Of a stretch of 64,000 bases of DNA, positions 63,941-64,000 are shown in pieces. Source of the DNA: Effrenium voratum. Taxonomy: Eukaryota > Sar > Dinophyceae > Suessiales > Symbiodiniaceae. Each line of letters starts with the position of its first letter. The first letter of the stretch is position 1. The DNA is taken from contig CAUJNA010000196.1 in the NCBI GenBank assembly GCA_963377175.1, forward strand, positions 215,001 through 279,000. The letters run 5' to 3'. The position numbers and the translations under genes were made by a program. Under the pieces are notes generated by a model. That model worked only from the letters and a program-made list of their open reading frames with translations, had not been told where the DNA came from and did not search any database.

Positions 63941-64000
63941 AAAATAAACATATGTCCAGTAGTGATAGATTCCCATTAAAACCAACAGGGGAAAATAAAA
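63941..64000. repeat. Second copy of the CKS1-A intron repeat
   Basis: AAATAAACATATGTCCAG, GTGATAGATTCCCATT and CAACAGGGGAA correspond to 18421-18473. Runs to the end of the window, so the copy may continue. Confidence 0.6.

Overview
The window looks like nuclear DNA of a dinoflagellate, most like the Symbiodiniaceae/Polarella type. The reasons are: (1) small exons recognisable by protein homology are joined by introns that start with GC or GA rather than GT and end in AG; (2) a small gene family (CKS1) is partly tandem and in one orientation; (3) there are Ty1/copia-type elements with Lys/Gly-rich Gag proteins, and a decayed Gag-like protein of a type I know from dinoflagellates; (4) tracts of microsatellite up to 1.7 kb are common. 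No bacterial operon, rRNA, functional tRNA or CRISPR is visible. Everything I can call as coding, host genes and retroelements alike, reads on the minus strand.

Layout. 1-7.7 kb: intronic or intergenic DNA with short repeats and a few candidate exons. 7.7-14.8 kb: a Ty1/copia element with identical 109-bp terminal repeats, gag-protease-integrase-RT-RNase H, and an extra 299-codon ORF in the env position. 15-18 kb: candidate exons, including a J-domain (HPDK) piece. 18.05-18.70 kb: a three-exon CKS1 gene. 19.7-27.6 kb: three large microsatellite tracts enclosing two ankyrin-repeat exons and a decayed Gag-like retroelement protein. 28.1-40.4 kb: a 12.3-kb composite copia-like element. 41.5-46.3 kb: exons of a gene or genes with a SAP domain and a GATA-like zinc finger, interrupted by a GA tract and an 11-bp minisatellite. 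48-64 kb: a tandem pair of CKS1 genes (51.0-53.0 kb), scattered candidate exons, short dispersed repeats and a 580-bp (CAA)n tract.

The most interesting content is the 28-40 kb element. Besides the usual copia enzymes it carries a degenerate DNA-cytosine-methyltransferase-like region between integrase and RT. Downstream of RNase H it has about 4 kb coding for a Tpt1/KptA-like RNA 2'-phosphotransferase and an endonuclease/exonuclease/phosphatase-like domain. Second are the three CKS1 genes, whose shared intron is GC-AG in every copy while the additional introns sit at different places. Third is a family of ~100-bp repeats with inverted termini (GTGTGGGTCAAAA-type), and an intron bounded by an 11-bp direct repeat; both recall introner-type elements. 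Homology calls are from reading motifs by eye; no search was run.
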